Shown: positions 54,411 to 63,207 of the stretch, piece by piece
Numbering within the stretch: position 1 is the stretch's first letter
How the letters are laid out: each line of letters begins with the position of its first letter
Assembly (NCBI RefSeq): GCF_000970205.1
Contig: NZ_CP009512.1
Span: 1,674,001 to 1,738,000 of the forward strand
DNA from: Methanosarcina mazei S-6
GTDB lineage: Archaea > Halobacteriota > Methanosarcinia > Methanosarcinales > Methanosarcinaceae
Direction of reading: 5' to 3'
Length of the DNA stretch: 64,000 nucleotides
Made by a program: the position numbers and the translations under genes
The notes under the pieces: generated by a model
The model's database searches: none
What the model was told of the DNA's origin: nothing
What the model saw: the letters and a program-made list of their open reading frames with translations, nothing else

Positions 54411-57023
54411 ATGAAAAATATTTTAATTATTGGATTATTATTTACTCTATTTTTTTTCCCAGTTTGTGTCGAAGCTAAAAGCGCCACTATTTATGTTGTT
54501 CCTGCAATAACAGATGATAAGATATTGCCAGCATCTTCAATACCTTCCTCTTATATATCCGATACGATCTTTATTAAGGCTTCTCTAGGCGAATTTGAAC
54601 CAGCTAGTTTTGTTATCCACGCAAATGAAGAAATTAGTCCCATTACCATTAAAATAACGGATCTCACTGGAAGCGATTGCATAATATCCAATACCAGTGT
54701 GGATATACGAACAGTTAAGTGCTGGTATCAGGGAGGCTACGATCACTATGATGTTGAGCCCCAAGGCAGATATCTAACTCCCGAACTTCTCTTGAAAGAT
54801 GATTCACTGATTAAAGTGACTGGAGAGAATTGGACTAAAGCGGATATTTCTAACCCTAAAGGAGAAAACTATCTTAAATTAAGCAGTGGACTATATACTA
54901 CCATTTCAAATAGCACACCACAATATTCAGATTTGTTGGTAACTCCTATATCCAAACTTCCTGTTAGAGACTCTACTACCCTCCAGCCAGTAACTGTCCC
55001 GAAAGGATACAACAAACAATTCTGGGTTATCTTAAAAGTACCATTTAACGCTAGTTCAGGAAACTATAGCGGTAAAATCATAATAGAATCCAATACGCGC
55101 ATAATCCAGGAGCTCAAGTTGAACTTACAGGTCCTGCCTATTGAACTTTCCAAGACAAATATGGAGTATAGTCTCTTTTACAGAGGTAAAATTACTGAAA
55201 ATGGAAGTATTTCATCCGAAGAGAAAACAACTGCTCAGTTTACTGCTGAAATACAGAACATGTATGATCATGGCATAACAAATCCAACCATTTATCCTTA
55301 CATCGGTTCTTACGGTTTGTTTCAAACACATGAAACTGCAATGTGTAAAGAATTATCTATTCGCCAGAATATTGGACTCGATAATACCAGGTTGTATTTC
55401 TGCGGATATGTTCTTCCAGATACTATCAAACACTTCAAAGATTTATTTGCTCAGTATGGTGTAGTTGATATTTATCAGTATGGACCAGACGAACAGGATA
55501 TAAACATAACTGAATCCAGGGATTATATCACATCTGTACATAATTCTGGTGGGAAATATTTCGTTGCTGAATGGATAAAGTCATATGCTGAATCAGTTCC
55601 AGATGTGTTAGATTTAGTTATCGCAGGTAATATCTGGCCTGATGTTGTAGATAGTTACCACAGTTATGGACATAAAATTTTCTTATATAATTGCCCTCAA
55701 ACAGTTCCAGAATATCCTCATACATTCAGATTGAATTATGGGCTTTTGCTATGGCAAAAAAATTATGATGGAACAATGGATTACGCTTATCAACATTCTT
55801 TCGGTGATATATGGAATGACTTTGACAGTCCTATATGCAGGGATCACGTTTTTGCCTATCCGACGATGGACGGCGTGATAGACACCATTCAGTGGGAAGG
55901 TTTCAGGGAAGGAGTGGACGATGTGCGGTATTTGACCACTCTACAAAATAAGATTGCATTGGCCAAGAGTGAAGGCAAGAATACTTCAGAAGCAGAGAAT
56001 TATCTCGCAAATCTGAAAAATTCTAGCTTATCCTCAATGGATCTCGATGAAGTTCGTGGACAGATTATATATTACACTCTTTCGCTGCAAAATGATCTAA
56101 ACTCAACCAATCAGAATACAAGTGGAAATGATTCCACAAATGAAAATAATTATACAAATTTAACAATTTTGCAGAAACCGATTGCAGACTTCTGGGAATC
56201 TCCAAAGTCAGGAAACGTACCTTTGAATGTCACATTTACAGATAATTCGACAGGTTCACCAACTGCATGGAACTGGAACTTTGGAGACGGAACAATAAAT
56301 TCAACTCTTCAGAACCCGGTACATACCTATTCAACAGCAGGGGACTATACAGTTGTATTTACTGCAAGTAATGCCGCAGGTAGCAGTACTGTGACTGGAC
56401 TTATTAGGGTAACGCCACCCGAAGACTCCATATCTGATGGATCTGCAGCTTCCAAACTCAAAGTATTTGATAATCGTTTGCGTGAAGCTTCTCCTGACAC
56501 CGTCTTTCAGAGTTCACCCTATATTGACATAGGGGGAATGAATAGTGTCAGATACAGGGATATGGTGTGGTTTAACCTGAGCGAATACACAGGCTCTGCT
56601 AATGTCAATAACGCCACTCTTTCACTTTACTGGTACTACCCTGCAGGGATCTCAAGGCCTTCAGATACTGTAATTGAAGTTTACAGGCCTGCTTCTTCCT
56701 GGAACCCTGGTTACGTAAGCTGGAATAAGAGAGACAGAGGAATTGCCTGGAAGAATCCCGGGGGAGACTGGTATGACAAAAAAGGTGTCCTCCAGGGCAG
56801 CACTCCTTATGCCACCCTGACCATCAAAGGCAGTGCCCTTCCTGACAACAGATATTACGAGCTGAACGTAACTGATCTCGTAAAAGAGTATGTCAGCGGC
56901 AAATATGAGAACACAGGATTCCTGATAAAAGCCCGCACAGAGAGAAATAACTATATTGCATTCTATAGCAGTGACTGCGGAAACGAAAATCAGATACCAA
57001 AAATCCGACTGGTATATAGCTAA
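54411..57023 (+). CDS. Secreted DUF4091-PKD-DNRLRE surface protein (disaggregatase-related)
   Basis: The 870-residue exported protein has a signal peptide (ILIIGLLFTLFFFPVCVEA). A beta-rich region (about 25-245) and a DUF4091-type glycosidase-like domain (about 255-560) follow. The latter has YGPDEQDI and the typical end YPTMDGVIDTIQWEGFREGV. An Asn/Ser-rich linker comes next, then a PKD domain (about 590-672: PLNVTFTDNSTGSPTAWNWN, FGDGT). A C-terminal DNRLRE/disaggregatase-related domain starts DNRLREASPDTVFQSS and ends IRLVYS. Related M. mazei proteins take part in breaking the methanochondroitin matrix of cell aggregates. Composition shifts from AT-rich in the first two thirds to GC-richer in the last third, suggesting domain fusion. 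GGAG precedes ATG 54411. Confidence 0.9.
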   Translation: MKNILIIGLLFTLFFFPVCVEAKSATIYVVPAITDDKILPASSIPSSYISDTIFIKASLGEFEPASFVIHANEEISPITIKITDLTGSDCIISNTSVDIRTVKCWYQGGYDHYDVEPQGRYLTPELLLKDDSLIKVTGENWTKADISNPKGENYLKLSSGLYTTISNSTPQYSDLLVTPISKLPVRDSTTLQPVTVPKGYNKQFWVILKVPFNASSGNYSGKIIIESNTRIIQELKLNLQVLPIELSKTNMEYSLFYRGKITENGSISSEEKTTAQFTAEIQNMYDHGITNPTIYPYIGSYGLFQTHETAMCKELSIRQNIGLDNTRLYFCGYVLPDTIKHFKDLFAQYGVVDIYQYGPDEQDINITESRDYITSVHNSGGKYFVAEWIKSYAESVPDVLDLVIAGNIWPDVVDSYHSYGHKIFLYNCPQTVPEYPHTFRLNYGLLLWQKNYDGTMDYAYQHSFGDIWNDFDSPICRDHVFAYPTMDGVIDTIQWEGFREGVDDVRYLTTLQNKIALAKSEGKNTSEAENYLANLKNSSLSSMDLDEVRGQIIYYTLSLQNDLNSTNQNTSGNDSTNENNYTNLTILQKPIADFWESPKSGNVPLNVTFTDNSTGSPTAWNWNFGDGTINSTLQNPVHTYSTAGDYTVVFTASNAAGSSTVTGLIRVTPPEDSISDGSAASKLKVFDNRLREASPDTVFQSSPYIDIGGMNSVRYRDMVWFNLSEYTGSANVNNATLSLYWYYPAGISRPSDTVIEVYRPASSWNPGYVSWNKRDRGIAWKNPGGDWYDKKGVLQGSTPYATLTIKGSALPDNRYYELNVTDLVKEYVSGKYENTGFLIKARTERNNYIAFYSSDCGNENQIPKIRLVYS

Positions 57024-57052
57024 AAACTTAGATCCATTATTAAGCGAGTACT

Positions 57053-57121
57053 CCGAAAACCTGCGTAAGAAACGTTAATTTCTAATGCTCGCTTTTCGGA
57101 AAATTCTTTTTAGTTTTTTGT
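57053..57121 (+). terminator. Hairpin plus T-runs after the surface protein
   Basis: TCCGAAAA (57053-57060) and TTTTCGGA (57094-57101) are inverted complements, followed by CTTTTTAGTTTTTTG. It lies 30 bases after the stop codon. A second pairing, GCGAG with CTCGC, overlaps it and could form the alternative fold. Confidence 0.55.
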
Positions 57122-57314
57122 TAATTTTCCACATAAGTTCTAAAATACTTCAGAACCCAGGCATGCTTAATTTAAATCAGGAACTTACTCAGTTACGCTT
57201 ACAACAAGTAATGCAGATAAATACACGAAGTTGTCAGCCTTCATCCTTTTGAACGAAGAGAGCGGGCAAAATGGACGTCGTGCTAGGTTCAGCTCATTGA
57301 TAGTTTACTCTAAG

Positions 57315-58763
57315 TCAGCCTTCAACAGAGTCTTCATCCTCAAGCCCGAGATGTTTCATAACATGGTGGTAGTGTTCAGGGGACAGCCTTGAATAAAAAG
57401 CTCGCTTGACCACTTCACTGAGTGCCGGGTGGATATCCATCATTTGCATCATCGGTTTTGCGCTCCTTGATGCCGTGTACATGAGAGGAATTATCTGGTG
57501 TATCAGGACCGAGGCATGGGGTCCTATAATATGAGCGCCCAGGATTTTATCTTCCAGACCGTCCAGAATTACCTTTACGAAATAATCCCTCGTTTCCATA
57601 GCAGATCCCTTTGCAGTGTCTTCAAAGAGTTTGAAGCCTATGATTACTCTTTTTTCCCCAAATTCTTCTATCGCTTCCTTTTCTGACATCCCTACCCCTG
57701 CAATCTCAGGATAGGAAAAAACTGCGTGTGGTACGGCATGATAGTCTACCTTTACTTTTTCCTGCATTATAGCGTTCAGGTAAACTATTCCGGATTCATA
57801 GTTTCCAACATGCTTGAGAAGATATTTTCCGTTTGCGTCCCCAAAAGCCCAGATATTCGGCTGTGAGGTTTCAAGATACTCGTTGACTAAAATCCAGCCA
57901 TGGGGGTCTGTTTTAATCCCTGCCTTTTCAGGGTGGAGAATATCATTGTTCGGGGCTCTGCCTGTTGCAACGAGGATCTCGTCTGCAGTAACTTCGGTTT
58001 CTTCTCCCGAGTCCCTGTCCTTTGCAATAACTGTTTTTTGCCCTCCCTTTTCTTTTCTGACCTCTATCGCTTCGTGATTTGTAAGTATGCGCATGTATTC
58101 TGACATTTTTATCCTGGCAAGTTCGGAGACCTCGGGCTCTTCCTGGGGGAGGAAATGCTGATTTCTGCCTATGACTGTTACTTCAGCTCCCATAGCAGAA
58201 AAAAAGTGCCCGTACTCAGCCCCTATGTAACTCCCTCCGAGAATGGCAAGGCTTTTCGGACATTCGTTGAGCCCGAGCACGGTATCACTTGTAAGATAAC
58301 CGGCTTCTTCAAGTCCTCTAACAGGCGGGACCGCAGGCTTTGAACCCGTGCACAGAAAGATCATTTCGGAATGGAGGATTTCATCCCCTGCCTTCAGGGT
58401 GTAGGGAGAAATGAATTCTGCAGTCTCGGGATAATAATCAAGATAATCATTCTCCGTTAGCCCCTGCCTTATCATCTCTATGTCCTCACCTATTCTTTTG
58501 CGCATCCTCTCCATGATAGTTCGGAACTCGATATCCTTTATTTCGAGTTTGATCCCGAAAAGAGGAGCCGTTTCAAGATCCCTGACAAGTTCTGCAGGGT
58601 AAAGCAAAAGCTTTGAAGGGATACATCCCCGTGTAAGGCAGATCCCGCCAGGTTCGTCTTTATCGATAACAGCTATCTTCATCTTAGGATTCGAATCAAT
58701 TATAGAGTTTACATAATTCATCCCGGAGCCGGTACCTATTACAATCAGGTCATAATCTTTCAT
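57315..58763 (-). CDS. Dihydrolipoamide dehydrogenase/mercuric reductase-like flavoprotein
   Basis: This 482-residue class I pyridine-nucleotide disulfide oxidoreductase has FAD motif VIGTGSGMNYV, the redox pair GGICLTRGCIPSK and an NAD(P)H fold AILGGSYIGAEYG. FAD motif 2 is IWAFGDANGKYLL, and the C-terminal catalytic dyad is HPALSEVV (H-P-x-x-x-E). No lipoate-complex genes are adjacent, so it is probably not part of a 2-oxoacid dehydrogenase. A thiol/disulfide reductase role (mycothione- or coenzyme-M-type) is possible. ATG 58763 is used: GAGGGG lies 8 bases upstream, and the family begins with the MKDYDLIVIG strand. An upstream TTG adds five residues. Confidence 0.92.
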   Translation of the reverse strand: MKDYDLIVIGTGSGMNYVNSIIDSNPKMKIAVIDKDEPGGICLTRGCIPSKLLLYPAELVRDLETAPLFGIKLEIKDIEFRTIMERMRKRIGEDIEMIRQGLTENDYLDYYPETAEFISPYTLKAGDEILHSEMIFLCTGSKPAVPPVRGLEEAGYLTSDTVLGLNECPKSLAILGGSYIGAEYGHFFSAMGAEVTVIGRNQHFLPQEEPEVSELARIKMSEYMRILTNHEAIEVRKEKGGQKTVIAKDRDSGEETEVTADEILVATGRAPNNDILHPEKAGIKTDPHGWILVNEYLETSQPNIWAFGDANGKYLLKHVGNYESGIVYLNAIMQEKVKVDYHAVPHAVFSYPEIAGVGMSEKEAIEEFGEKRVIIGFKLFEDTAKGSAMETRDYFVKVILDGLEDKILGAHIIGPHASVLIHQIIPLMYTASRSAKPMMQMMDIHPALSEVVKRAFYSRLSPEHYHHVMKHLGLEDEDSVEG

Positions 58764-59057
58764 CCTTATACCCCTCAAGTATGTGTGAAATCAGATTGTG
58801 AAATCAGATCCTGCCATTTCTGGTCTGTTAACTGCAATATTTATTAACTGCAATAGTTATCTGTCTGTTTTGCTAATTACATTTATTCCCGGTTCACGAA
58901 TATTTCTTTGTTAAGTGAGCTCAATCCAGAGAAATTATCCAGTTTTTCCCGTAAAATCCAGACTTGCAAAACATCCTTCCGGGCGTAAGTAATAAAGTAG
59001 AAAAGTAGAATGTATTTTTAAATTTGACTTAAATTTAAGCAATTGCCTGAGAAAGAA

Positions 59058-59150
59058 CAACTGTCTATTAAGAAAAACAACTACCTGTGAGAAACAATAA
59101 CTATCTGTCACGGAAAAATAACTGTCTATCACGGAAAAACAACTATCTAT
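59058..59150. repeat. 20-21-bp degenerate tandem repeat, about 4.5 copies
   Basis: Units of AACTATCTGTCACGGAAAAA type run between about 59058 and 59150, within the 436-base spacer (58779-59214) separating divergent genes. No gene lies in that spacer. Confidence 0.75.
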
Positions 59151-59214
59151 TTATAAAGAAAGACCTATTCTAACTAGCTTTTCAGGAAGAATAAAAAACA
59201 ACAGATGTCCTAGA

Positions 59215-60576
59215 ATGAACAGAGCTATCCCCCTCCTTGAGAATGGGTGTTCCTATCATGGAATCCCTGTGATGCATGTGTTATATCTCCTGCTTATTCT
59301 AATAGCCCCTTTTGCAGGAGTAGACCTTCTTCTCGTTCTTTCTCTCGGAGTTTTCCTGTTGCTGAGATTTTCCGGAAAGTTTCTTTCCTGCAGCAGGGAT
59401 GCGGTCTGCCTTTCTTTTTCCTTTTCCCTGATGCTGCTTGTTTCTGCAGTTTCTAAAGATCTTCCCTACACGTTTCCGTTTTATATAGTTCTTGCCGCCT
59501 TCGCAGTCGCAGCAGTGGGAAACCATAGCTCCTTTTTTTCAGAAAGAGGTTTCACAGCTGACTTTGAGTCTGAAAAAAGCAGGAGGAGGCAGAGAAGATT
59601 CTCAATAATATGGAGTTCTATTTTTCTCGCGCTGAGGATTATTGCAGCTTTTGTTGCAGCAAGCTGGATTGTTTACTGGCAAAATCTTCCGGTTTCGTAC
59701 AACTTTATTTTTTTCATAGCTGTTATTGGAGCGGTTACGGGTTCTCTTTTTGAATCCATCCCTTCAAAGATAGATCGTAATATCCCTGTGCCTCTGGGAG
59801 CAGGGATGATGATGTGGATTTTCGAGGAATTCAGGTACTGGGTTCCTCCCGAGAAAATGCTGGTAGCCCTCGTTTTCTCCCTTTTCCTCGGTGCCCTGGC
59901 TTACAGGGCGAAAATTGCCGATGTTTCTGCCCTTCTCAGCGCAGCCCTGCTTGGGGTCCTGATTATAGTTTTCAGCGGGCTCCCCTGGTTTTTGCTCCTG
60001 CTCACTTTCTTCATTCTGGGCGGCGGGTTTACCAGGTACAAGTATGCATATAAAGAATCCATAGGGATTGCACAGGCTAAAAACGGGATCCGAAGCTATG
60101 AAAACGTGTTCTCTAACAGTACGGCTGCTCTTGTCCTGGCAGTAGCTTACGGCGTCTTTCCGGATCAGAGCCTTCCCATTATTTATGCTTATATGGGTAC
60201 TGTTGCAACTGCCACGGGTGACACTCTTGCAAGTGAAATAGGGACCACGGCAAAAGGAAAGCCAATAATGATAACAACCCTCAAACCTTCAGAACCAGGC
60301 TCTGACGGGGCAGTTTCCCTCCTTGGTGAACTTGCTGCAATTTTTGGCTCTGCAATCATAGGTGTGCTCGGATACGCTCTTGGAATTTCCAGCGATCTTT
60401 TTCTTTCCGTCCTCATTACAACTGCGGGAGGTTTTTTCGGGACTAATATAGATAGTCTTCTCGGAGCAACTCTTCAGAAAAGAGGCCTGCTCTCAAACAG
60501 CGGGGTAAACTTTGCTGCAACCTTTGCAGGAGCGGGGGTTTCGGCAGCAATATATCTCCTGGTATCCGGATTTTGA
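59215..60576 (+). CDS. DUF92 family integral membrane protein
   Basis: The 453-residue protein has about ten to twelve helices. The DUF92 core is C-terminal (about 195-453): AKIADVSALLSAALLGVLI, GFTRYKYAYKESIG, VATATGDTLASEIGT, KPSEPGSDGAVSLLGELAAI and the closing NSGVNFAATFAGAGVSAAIYL. The 190-residue N-terminal part adds four to five helices not present in short bacterial members. The plant member VTE6 phosphorylates phytyl phosphate, and the fold relates to polyprenol kinases/CDP-lipid enzymes. A polyprenyl-phosphate role in archaeal lipid metabolism is a reasonable inference. No clear SD is visible. Confidence 0.88.
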   Translation: MNRAIPLLENGCSYHGIPVMHVLYLLLILIAPFAGVDLLLVLSLGVFLLLRFSGKFLSCSRDAVCLSFSFSLMLLVSAVSKDLPYTFPFYIVLAAFAVAAVGNHSSFFSERGFTADFESEKSRRRQRRFSIIWSSIFLALRIIAAFVAASWIVYWQNLPVSYNFIFFIAVIGAVTGSLFESIPSKIDRNIPVPLGAGMMMWIFEEFRYWVPPEKMLVALVFSLFLGALAYRAKIADVSALLSAALLGVLIIVFSGLPWFLLLLTFFILGGGFTRYKYAYKESIGIAQAKNGIRSYENVFSNSTAALVLAVAYGVFPDQSLPIIYAYMGTVATATGDTLASEIGTTAKGKPIMITTLKPSEPGSDGAVSLLGELAAIFGSAIIGVLGYALGISSDLFLSVLITTAGGFFGTNIDSLLGATLQKRGLLSNSGVNFAATFAGAGVSAAIYLLVSGF

Positions 60577-60769
60577 TTAAAATCTCACAATGATACTTTT
60601 TTTATACGTTAAAATTTTTCGTTATAATTTTTACTTCTTAAAGGCAACCCTTTATATCTCCAGGAGTATATCTTTATCCGGGTAGGGTTATTGCAGTGTC
60701 TTTTCACACATATTGATTTTCAATAAGGATAGCGGAGATCTTACTTCTAATTCACAGGAAGGTGACCAG

Positions 60770-61312
60770 ATGACAGGACCCGAATATGAAGGTAAAAAAA
60801 TTTTGCTTGTTATTGCCCAGGAACAGTTCAGAGATGAAGAGTGTTTTGTCCCAAAGCAGGTATTCGAATCTGCCGGAGCAAAGGTTACGGTTGCAGCCGA
60901 GTCTGAAAATACTGCAAAAGGAGCGCTTGGAGGCACGATCAAACCCGATATCAGGATTTCCGAAGCGAGAATTGATGATTATGATGCAATTGTCATTTCC
61001 GGAGGAGGCGGTTCAAGAAAATACCTCTGGGACAACCATTACCTGCGAGGACTTGTAAAGGAAGCCGACTCCAGGAAAAAGGTGATTTCTGCAATCTGCA
61101 TCTCTCCTGTGGTTCTTGCAAGAGCCGGAGTGTTAAAAGGCAAAGAGAGCACTGTTTTTAACAGTCCGGATACCGTAACCGAGCTTGAGAAGTACGGTGC
61201 TGTCTATCAGGACAGGGATGTTGTAGTTTCGGGCAGGGTGGTGACAGGCAGGGACCCAAAGAGTGCGGAAGCATTCGGAAAAGCCGTTCTCAAAGCCCTG
61301 AAAAAAGCGTGA
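60770..61312 (+). CDS. DJ-1/PfpI family protein
   Basis: The 180-residue protein has the DJ-1 fold: KKILLVIAQEQFRDEE with a candidate acid E24, DYDAIVISGGGGSRKYLWDN, and the nucleophile elbow ISAICISPVVLARAGVLKGK with C110. The residue after Cys is Ile, not the His of PfpI proteases, so proteolysis is unlikely. Protection against reactive carbonyls or oxidants is typical of such members (family knowledge). ATG 60770 has GGAAGGTGA just upstream, better than the upstream frame start at 60713. It is followed by a repeat array and the SagB-like gene on the same strand. Confidence 0.88.
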   Translation: MTGPEYEGKKILLVIAQEQFRDEECFVPKQVFESAGAKVTVAAESENTAKGALGGTIKPDIRISEARIDDYDAIVISGGGGSRKYLWDNHYLRGLVKEADSRKKVISAICISPVVLARAGVLKGKESTVFNSPDTVTELEKYGAVYQDRDVVVSGRVVTGRDPKSAEAFGKAVLKALKKA

Positions 61313-61350
61313 TACCTCAATCTCTGCATTGTGAAATACTCGGAAGTAAA

Positions 61351-61426
61351 CTGTCATTTCATAGTAAAGCTGTTATTTCATAGTAAAGCTGTTATTTCAT
61401 AGTAAAGCTGTTATTTCATAGTAAAG
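61351..61426. repeat. 19-bp tandem repeat, 4 copies
   Basis: CTGTTATTTCATAGTAAAG starts at 61351 (one change), 61370, 61389 and 61408, then decays. It fills the gap between the DJ-1 and SagB-like genes. Confidence 0.93.
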
Positions 61427-61458
61427 CTGTTATTCTCTGGAAAAGCTGGTGACCTGTT

Positions 61459-63135
61459 ATGAACGCAGAACTTGAAGCCGTACTGTCCTATCATCAGACC
61501 AGCAAGCATGGCTTTAAAGCCTATGCTTCAGGCCCTCGATTTCTTGATATGGAGATCAAGCCAGACCCTTTTCTCAGCTACAGAGGAGCTCCGGTTCTTA
61601 AGCTGGATACCTGGGATGAGAAAAACATCAATACCGAACTTCTTCCGGGCTATGAACAGGTATTCTGTCCTGAGAAACTGGAACCTTCAGGGATCAGCCG
61701 CAGAAGCATTTCTCAGCTTTTTTTTGACAGCTTTGCCCTGTCGGTGTGGAAGAAGGCAGGAAGCGCCAGGTGGCCTCTCCGCATCAACCCCTCAAGCGGA
61801 AACCTTCACCCAACAGAGGTTTACCTTATTTCCGGTCCTGTTCCGGGACTTCTGAAAAAACCTTCTGTCTGCCACTATTCTCCTCTGCCGCATGCACTCG
61901 AATTAAGAGCTGAATTTTCCGGAGAAACGTGGAAAAAATTAAGTTCCGGCTTTCCGGAAGGCACATTTTTTATTGGGCTTACTTCGATTTACTGGCGGGT
62001 CGCCTGGAAATATGGAGTCCGGGCTTTCAGGTATGCAAACCACGACCTCGGACATGCTATTGCTGCTCTAAGCTTTGCTGCATCAGGACTGGGCTGGAAG
62101 GCATGCCTGCTTGCGGATATGGCTTCCGAGGATATCGCAAAAGTTCTGGGCATTTCAGGAAGGCAGGGGCCTGAAAAAGAAGACCCAGCCTGTCTTCTTG
62201 CAGTTTATCCTGCAGGAAAGGAATGTATCTCCGGCAAAGTTTCCTCATCTGCGATTCCGGATTTTGAAAAGCTTTACTGGGCTGGCGTTCCTGACCGACT
62301 GAGCCCTGCACATGTGGAATGGGCTGGCATTGAAAAGGCTTCGTCAGTTACAAGAAAAGGAAATACCAATCATTTCGGTGAAAAACAGGCGGAACCGAAG
62401 CCTGAAATTCAGACTTCGGGTTTATCCGGGGAAGTCCCGGATCACGGAACTCATTCGGACCTGGAGGCGGCTCCTCTGCGTAGAGTGATTCACATGCGGA
62501 GAAGTGCTATTGAAATGAATAACAGTGCTTACATGGAAAAAGAGGATTTCTATGGCATGTTGAGGAGAACACTTCCCGATAAAAATCCTGTTCTCAATAC
62601 CCTTCCTTTCGGGCCATTTTCACATCTTCTCCTCTTTGTAAACCGGGTAAAAGAGCTTTTCCCCGGACTTTATATTTTCCTTCGAAAATCAGGTGAAAAA
62701 GAGATGCTTAAATCCAGGTTCAGGCCGGATTTCCTCTGGGAGAAGCCTGAGAGCTGCCCTCACGAACTTGAGCTTTACATGCTTGTAGAAGAAAACCTTT
62801 ATGACTTTGCTGCCCAGCTTTCATGTTCTCAGAGAAAAGCTGCAGATGCCTGTTTTACTGCCTGCATGCTTTCCGAATTCGAAGGGCCTCTGAAAAAGTT
62901 TGGCTCCTGGGTCTACCCTTACCTTTTCTGGGAATGCGGAATCCTGGGGCAGCTCCTTTATCTTGAAGCAGAAGCCCGTGGTTTCAGGGGTTGCGGGATA
63001 GGGTGTTTTTTTGACGACCCACTGCATGAAACCCTTGGTCTTAAAGGACTTGAGTACCAGGACCTCTATCATTTTGCAGTAGGATCACCACTTCAGGAGA
63101 TTGGTGTTGTGACTTTCCCCGCATACGGAAAATAA
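61459..63135 (+). CDS. SagB/ThcOx-type two-domain nitroreductase-fold dehydrogenase
   Basis: The 558-residue protein has two nitroreductase-like halves. The first (about 70-270) has RRSISQLFFDSFALSVWKK, LRINPSSGNLHPTEVYLI, RAFRYANHDLGHAIAAL and LGWKACLL, the SagB/ThcOx FMN pattern. A linker (about 290-345) leads to a second half (PLRRVIHMRRSAIEMNNSAY, FGPFSHLLLFVNRV, GILGQLLYLEAEARGFRGCG). SagB enzymes oxidise azolines made by YcaO cyclodehydratases in peptide natural products. No YcaO or precursor peptide is in the window, so here it may act on another substrate. GGTGACC precedes ATG 61459. Confidence 0.9.
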   Translation: MNAELEAVLSYHQTSKHGFKAYASGPRFLDMEIKPDPFLSYRGAPVLKLDTWDEKNINTELLPGYEQVFCPEKLEPSGISRRSISQLFFDSFALSVWKKAGSARWPLRINPSSGNLHPTEVYLISGPVPGLLKKPSVCHYSPLPHALELRAEFSGETWKKLSSGFPEGTFFIGLTSIYWRVAWKYGVRAFRYANHDLGHAIAALSFAASGLGWKACLLADMASEDIAKVLGISGRQGPEKEDPACLLAVYPAGKECISGKVSSSAIPDFEKLYWAGVPDRLSPAHVEWAGIEKASSVTRKGNTNHFGEKQAEPKPEIQTSGLSGEVPDHGTHSDLEAAPLRRVIHMRRSAIEMNNSAYMEKEDFYGMLRRTLPDKNPVLNTLPFGPFSHLLLFVNRVKELFPGLYIFLRKSGEKEMLKSRFRPDFLWEKPESCPHELELYMLVEENLYDFAAQLSCSQRKAADACFTACMLSEFEGPLKKFGSWVYPYLFWECGILGQLLYLEAEARGFRGCGIGCFFDDPLHETLGLKGLEYQDLYHFAVGSPLQEIGVVTFPAYGK

Positions 63136-63163
63136 CATATTATTTTTTTCGGCTCTGGAAGAC

Positions 63164-63207
63164 ATAATGTGTTCGTAATGTGTTCGTAATGTGTTCATAA
63201 TGTGTTC
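63164..63207. repeat. 11-bp tandem repeat, 4 copies, reaching a stop codon
   Basis: ATAATGTGTTC/GTAATGTGTTC units start at 63164, 63175, 63186 and 63197. The last overlaps the stop codon (63206-63208) of the CBS-domain gene. Confidence 0.92.
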
